Shown here one piece after another: positions 13,407 to 14,822 of a stretch of DNA of 14,822 nucleotides. The DNA is from DAIPHL01 sp036771375 (GTDB lineage: Bacteria; Synergistota; Synergistia; Synergistales; Synergistaceae). The position numbers and the translations under genes were made by a program. The notes beneath the pieces were generated by a model, which saw only the letters and a program-made list of their open reading frames with translations, did no database searches and had not been told where the DNA came from. The stretch covers positions 1 to 14,822 of the forward strand of contig DAIPHL010000043.1 in NCBI GenBank assembly GCA_036771375.1, read 5' to 3'. Each line of letters begins with the position of its first letter. Positions within the stretch are counted from its first letter, which is position 1.

Positions 13407-14822
13407 ATGTCTGAAAACAGTACCGCGAGCGAGCCCGGGGTGGAAAACAAAAAATACCCGCGCGTACGGGAGATCTTCGGCTCTCTGGTCTTCGACCGAC
13501 GCGCGATGAGGGAGCGCCTGCCGAAAAACGTCTTCGTCAACCTGGAAGACGCCATGGAGGGACGAAAACCCCTGGAGTCATGCGACGCGGAGATCGTCGC
13601 GATGGCGATGAAGGACTGGGCCATATCGAAGGGCGCCACACACTGGGCTCACTGGTTCCATCCTCTCACGGAGAGCACGGCGGAGAAGCACATGGCCTTC
13701 ACCGTCCCCCTGAACGACGGCTCTCCCCTCGAGATGTTCCGGGGAAAAGATCTCATGCAGGGGGAACCGGACGCCTCGTCGTTCCCTTCCGCCGGACAAC
13801 GCTCCACCTTCGAGGCGAGAGGATACAGCGCCTGGGACATGAGCAGTGCCGCGTTCATCGTCAAGAGCCCGAAAGGAGGGACGCTCTGCATCCCGTCGGT
13901 CTTTCTCTCCTACGACGGTTCTCCGCTCGATCTCAAAACGGGCCTCCTTCGTGCACTCGACTCCATCGAATCGCAGTCGATAAAGCTCCTCCGCCTCTTC
14001 GGACAGAGGGGCGTTCGCTACGTCAAGGTAACGGTCGGCGCCGAGCAGGAGTTTTTCCTATTGGACCGCCCCAGAGCGCAAAAGAGGCCGGATATCCGTT
14101 TTTGCGGCAGAACCTTACTCGGCGCTCAGCCCGCCAAAGACCAGAAGCTCGACCACCATTATTTCGGAACGATCCCGCAGAGGGTGCTCGCCTACATGGA
14201 GGACGTCGAACGCGATCTGGCGCGCGTCGGCATCTCCATCGCGACGAGGCACAACGAGGTCGCTCGGTGTCAGTTCGAGTTCGCCCCCCTTTTCACGGAT
14301 GCAAACCTCGCCTGCGACCAAAACCAGATCATCATGGAGACGATGCGGAAGTTGGCGCGCAAACACGAGCTTCGGCTCCTCTTTCACGAAAAACCCTTCG
14401 CGGACATGAACGGAAGCGGCAAACACGTCAACATCTCCATGGTCGACAGCGAGGGGCGAAATCTTCTGAAACCCTCCTCCAATCACCGAAAGAACGTCGT
14501 CTTCCTGTCGTTTCTCTCGTCGTTCGTCTACGGAGTCTTTGAACACTTCGGCTTCTTGCAGGCGGTGACAGCGACAGCGGGCAACATGTACCGCCTGGGC
14601 GGACACGAGGCACCGCCCGCCATCATCAGCATCTATCTGGGGGAAGCTCTCACGAATATGTTGAAGGAGATCGGACGGGGGCGGACGGAGCTCAAGAAAA
14701 AGCCGACGATGGATCTGGGGCTCGCAAAATTGGCGTCGATCACCGCGCAGGATTCCGACCGCAACAGGACCTCCCCTCTCGCATTCACCGGGGACAAGAT
14801 CGAGTTCCGGACCCCGCCGACC
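13407..14822 (+). CDS. glnN: Type III glutamine synthetase (3' end outside the window)
   Basis: ATP-dependent synthesis of glutamine from glutamate and ammonia. The frame stays open for 472 codons to the window edge. GSIII enzymes have about 700 residues, so about the last third is missing. Family markers include MRERLP near the start, KDWAISKGATHWAHWFHPLTESTAEKH, GEPDASSFPSAGQRSTFEARGYSAWD, VGAEQEFFL (Glu213, Glu215), RHNEVARCQFEFAP (281-294, Glu284 and Glu291) and HEKPFADMNGSGKH (327-340). Several positions depart from the usual GSIII sequence as I recall it: RHNEVAPxQxE has Arg-Cys in place of Pro-x, DHNQ reads DQNQ, and GKHNNWS reads GKHVNIS. AAAAGGAG at 13389-13396 lies 10 bases before the ATG. 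It is divergent from pap. Nitrogen-dependent control is plausible from the leader structure but not shown. Confidence 0.95.
   Translation, partial: MSENSTASEPGVENKKYPRVREIFGSLVFDRRAMRERLPKNVFVNLEDAMEGRKPLESCDAEIVAMAMKDWAISKGATHWAHWFHPLTESTAEKHMAFTVPLNDGSPLEMFRGKDLMQGEPDASSFPSAGQRSTFEARGYSAWDMSSAAFIVKSPKGGTLCIPSVFLSYDGSPLDLKTGLLRALDSIESQSIKLLRLFGQRGVRYVKVTVGAEQEFFLLDRPRAQKRPDIRFCGRTLLGAQPAKDQKLDHHYFGTIPQRVLAYMEDVERDLARVGISIATRHNEVARCQFEFAPLFTDANLACDQNQIIMETMRKLARKHELRLLFHEKPFADMNGSGKHVNISMVDSEGRNLLKPSSNHRKNVVFLSFLSSFVYGVFEHFGFLQAVTATAGNMYRLGGHEAPPAIISIYLGEALTNMLKEIGRGRTELKKKPTMDLGLAKLASITAQDSDRNRTSPLAFTGDKIEFRTPPT

Noticed and set aside
1..14822. CRISPR arrays, tRNA or rRNA genes, insertion sequences, prophage genes
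   Set aside because: No regularly spaced repeats, no tRNA-like cloverleaf or rRNA segments recognised, and no transposase, integrase or phage protein in any frame.

Overview
The window is a GC-rich stretch (roughly 60% G+C by eye) of a diderm, probably anaerobic bacterium. The best guess is the Synergistota, held with low to moderate confidence. The reasons are an LpxL/HtrB-type lipid A acyltransferase (outer membrane), a type III glutamine synthetase, an iron-sulfur aldo/keto reductase, a lone CheX, strong Shine-Dalgarno sites and frequent TTG starts. There is no rRNA, tRNA, CRISPR array or insertion sequence. Coding density is very high, with many 4-base stop/start overlaps. No stretch over 300 bases lacks a gene.

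Region 1 (1-4129, + strand) is an exporter operon of the YbhGFSR type: a HlyD-like membrane-fusion protein, two separate ABC ATPases that match the two halves of the fused E. coli YbhF, and one ABC-2 permease. The two ATPases carry complementary motif defects, which predicts a heterodimer with one good and one degenerate ATP site. The second permease of the E. coli system (YbhR/YbhS pair) is not here.

Region 2 (4130-8473, + strand) starts with an extended -10 promoter. It reads glyA (serine hydroxymethyltransferase), rlmN (23S rRNA/tRNA m2A methyltransferase with a basic tail of about 110 residues), and then an overlapping TauC/SsuC-type permease and TauB/SsuB-type ATPase. No substrate-binding protein accompanies this importer.

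Region 3 (8470-13129, - strand) reads, in transcription order: pap (two-domain PPK2, polyphosphate:AMP phosphotransferase), an aldo/keto reductase with a C-terminal double [4Fe-4S] cluster domain, a lipid A acyltransferase-like protein, a small YqgF/RuvX-like RNase H-fold protein and, after a 103-base gap, cheX. The stop codons of cheX and the importer ATPase overlap tail to tail. The first four genes are spaced or overlapped as one operon.

Region 4 (13130-14822) is an AT-rich divergent promoter region packed with short palindromes, followed on the + strand by glnN (type III glutamine synthetase), which runs off the end of the window.

I do not see a clearly new defence or mobile system. The most interesting points are the split asymmetric exporter ATPase with a single permease, the long basic tail on RlmN, the importer without a binding protein behind rlmN, a 20-base perfect palindrome followed by a T-run inside pap, the mixed pap operon, and the structured promoter regions of glyA and pap/glnN.
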